Part shown: piece after piece, positions 50,431 to 51,650 of the stretch
How the letters are laid out: every line of letters starts with the position of its first letter
Position numbering within the stretch: position 1 is the stretch's first letter
Assembly (NCBI GenBank): GCA_047632595.1
Contig: JBLIDK010000011.1
Coordinates: forward strand, 1-51,650
Source: JBLIDK01 sp047632595
GTDB lineage: Bacteria; Bacteroidota; Bacteroidia; Sphingobacteriales; Sphingobacteriaceae
Length of the DNA stretch: 51,650 nucleotides
Reading direction: 5' to 3'
Notes under the pieces: model-generated
Databases searched by the model: none
What the model was told of the DNA's origin: nothing
What the model saw: only the letters and a program-made list of their open reading frames with translations
Made by a program: the position numbers and the translations under genes

Positions 50431-51191
50431 GAATAGTTTCCTACAACGTAAACGGTATTCGTGCCGCAATTAAAAAAGGGCTCGCCCAATGGGTTACAGC
50501 TTGTGATCCAGATGTAATTTGTCTTCAAGAAACCAAAATTCAACCCGACCAAGTTGATAGAAGTGTTTTTGAGGATATCGGATACCCATATCAATACTAT
50601 TTTTCTGCCGAAAAGAAAGGGTATAGCAGCGTAGCGATAATTTCGAAGACTAAGCCAGATAAAATAGTTGAGGGAATTGGTGTAGACTATATTGATAAAG
50701 AAGGTCGAAACATCCGGGCCGACTTTGGAGATATTTCGGTTATGAGTGCCTATTTTCCTAGTGGTTCAAATGAACTTAGGCAAAGTATAAAAATCAATTA
50801 TTTGGATGATTTTATGCCCTATGCGTTGAATTTGATAAAGGAACGTCCTAATTTGATAATTGCAGGTGACTATAATATTTGCAATAAGTCAATTGACATT
50901 CATAATCCCGTAGCAAATAAAAACTCCTCTGGTTTTTTACCAGAAGAAAGACAATGGATGGATGATTTTATCTCGGAGGGGTTTGTAGATTCCTTTCGTC
51001 ATGTAAATAAAGAAGCCCACAATTATACATGGTGGAGTTATAGAATGAACGCAAGAGAACGTAACTTAGGTTGGAGGATTGATTATCAAATGGTAGGAGA
51101 GGCTTTAAAAGATAAAATCAAAAGAGCCGCAATCTTACCTCAGGCCAAACATTCAGATCATTGTCCCATTTTAGTAGAATTAGATGTCTAG
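50427..51191 (+). CDS. xthA: Exodeoxyribonuclease III (AP endonuclease)
   Basis: Base-excision repair enzyme that cuts at abasic sites. 254 residues of the EEP fold: SYNVNGIRAAIKKG at the start, catalytic Glu35 in CLQETKIQP, AGDYNICN, and HSDHCPILVEL near the end (catalytic His). The start is TTG at 50427, overlapping the isomerase stop by 4 bases, and the conserved MRIVSYNVNG fits it. Confidence 0.96.
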   Translation: MRIVSYNVNGIRAAIKKGLAQWVTACDPDVICLQETKIQPDQVDRSVFEDIGYPYQYYFSAEKKGYSSVAIISKTKPDKIVEGIGVDYIDKEGRNIRADFGDISVMSAYFPSGSNELRQSIKINYLDDFMPYALNLIKERPNLIIAGDYNICNKSIDIHNPVANKNSSGFLPEERQWMDDFISEGFVDSFRHVNKEAHNYTWWSYRMNARERNLGWRIDYQMVGEALKDKIKRAAILPQAKHSDHCPILVELDV

Positions 51192-51650
51192 CATATTATT
51201 TAAAAACATAAAGCAGCTTATTGGGGTTTCTCCTCACGATACAGAAATCTTACGAGGCAAGGATTTGGCAAAGCTTCCTATTCTTGAAAACGCCTGGTTA
51301 TTGGCTGAAGGTGTTATTATCAGAGGATTTGGAACAATGAAAAACTGTCCGGATAGAGCAGATGAAGTTTACGATGCTACGGATAGAGTTTTGATGCCAA
51401 CTTGGTGTGATTCTCACACTCATTTAGTTTATGCTGGAACTCGAGAAACAGAATTTGTTGACAGAATTAAAGGTCTGAGCTACGAGGAGATTGCAAACAA
51501 TGGAGGAGGGATTTTAAACTCCTCAAAAAAACTGGAACAATGTTCCGAATCAGAATTATTTGATCAAAGTTGGGAGCGTTTAGAAGAAGTTATTTCAATG
51601 GGAACTGGAGCTATTGAAATTAAAAGCGGCTATGGACTAAGCCTTGAGAA
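51184..51650 (+). CDS. hutI: Imidazolonepropionase HutI, 5' part
   Basis: The first 155 codons of a gene that leaves the window at 51650. It starts at ATG 51184, overlapping the end of xthA by 8 bases. The frame has PTWCDSHTHLVYAGTRETEF, the amidohydrolase HxH metal motif, and YEEIANNGGGILNS, both typical of HutI, which opens the ring of imidazolone-propionate in histidine breakdown. Other hut genes would be outside the window. Confidence 0.93.
   Translation, partial: MSSILFKNIKQLIGVSPHDTEILRGKDLAKLPILENAWLLAEGVIIRGFGTMKNCPDRADEVYDATDRVLMPTWCDSHTHLVYAGTRETEFVDRIKGLSYEEIANNGGGILNSSKKLEQCSESELFDQSWERLEEVISMGTGAIEIKSGYGLSLE

Noticed and set aside
1..51650. tRNA, rRNA or CRISPR elements
   Set aside because: I looked for T-loop (GTTCGA-type) and cloverleaf patterns and for regular spaced repeats in the gaps and saw none. 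The repeats found are irregularly spaced and hairpin-shaped.

Overview
The window reads as ordinary chromosome of a low-GC Bacteroidota bacterium, most likely near Flavobacteriales. The evidence is the gene orders ftsX / DUF3098 / uppP / truB / ribF and miaB / sigma-54 activator / lptE / secG, genes with TTG or weak-RBS starts, and several promoters with the Bacteroidota -7 box TAnnTTTG. Genes are packed in short operons on both strands. I see no rRNA, tRNA, CRISPR array, prophage or intact insertion sequence. The genus cannot be told from this sequence alone.

Layout. 23-4245: a minus-strand metal-uptake operon, mntR-like repressor, a substrate-binding-protein/ATPase fusion, a permease/DtxR-domain fusion, then smpB. 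A 20-bp perfect palindrome lies in the repressor's promoter. 4389-6004: an Lrp/AsnC regulator and an ECF sigma factor with a small acidic partner. 6242-9532: a UvrA paralog and an unknown secreted protein. 9526-14439: an OmpA-like protein, ftsX, DUF3098, uppP, truB and ribF on the minus strand. 14582-21037: leuS, ccmE, ccmF and a DUF2520 dehydrogenase. 21034-23528: YihY-like protein, thioesterase, a lipoprotein and DoxX. 23529-24451: no intact gene, only a truncated IS3-type transposase and several hairpin repeats. 24452-29223: rlmF, clpS, an ABC exporter and serS. 29286-32159: rsmI, lnt and a secreted protein. 32160-32925: a second repeat cluster. 32926-37572: rhomboid protease, LolC/E-like permease, rfbC, DUF4286 and a TPR protein. 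37726-42137: miaB, a sigma-54 activator without receiver domain, lptE, a TPR-tailed protein and secG. 42139-46664: hldD, mqnD, mqnB and queD, together with three broken genes. 46775-51650: lipoprotein, serine hydrolase, lipB, cyclophilin, xthA and the start of hutI, cut by the window edge.

The most unusual system is the metal importer. The usual three transporter parts (binding protein, permease, ATPase) are in two chains. The binding protein is joined to the ATPase through one membrane helix whose topology fits. The permease carries a cytoplasmic tail that resembles the DNA-binding and dimerisation part of the neighbouring DtxR-type repressor. The binding site (His, His, Glu, Asp) points to manganese or iron. 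Other points of interest are a CcmE with Cys in place of the haem-binding His, hairpin repeats whose arms differ between copies but stay self-complementary, several near-leaderless promoters, and a cluster of decaying genes at 42-46.7 kb.
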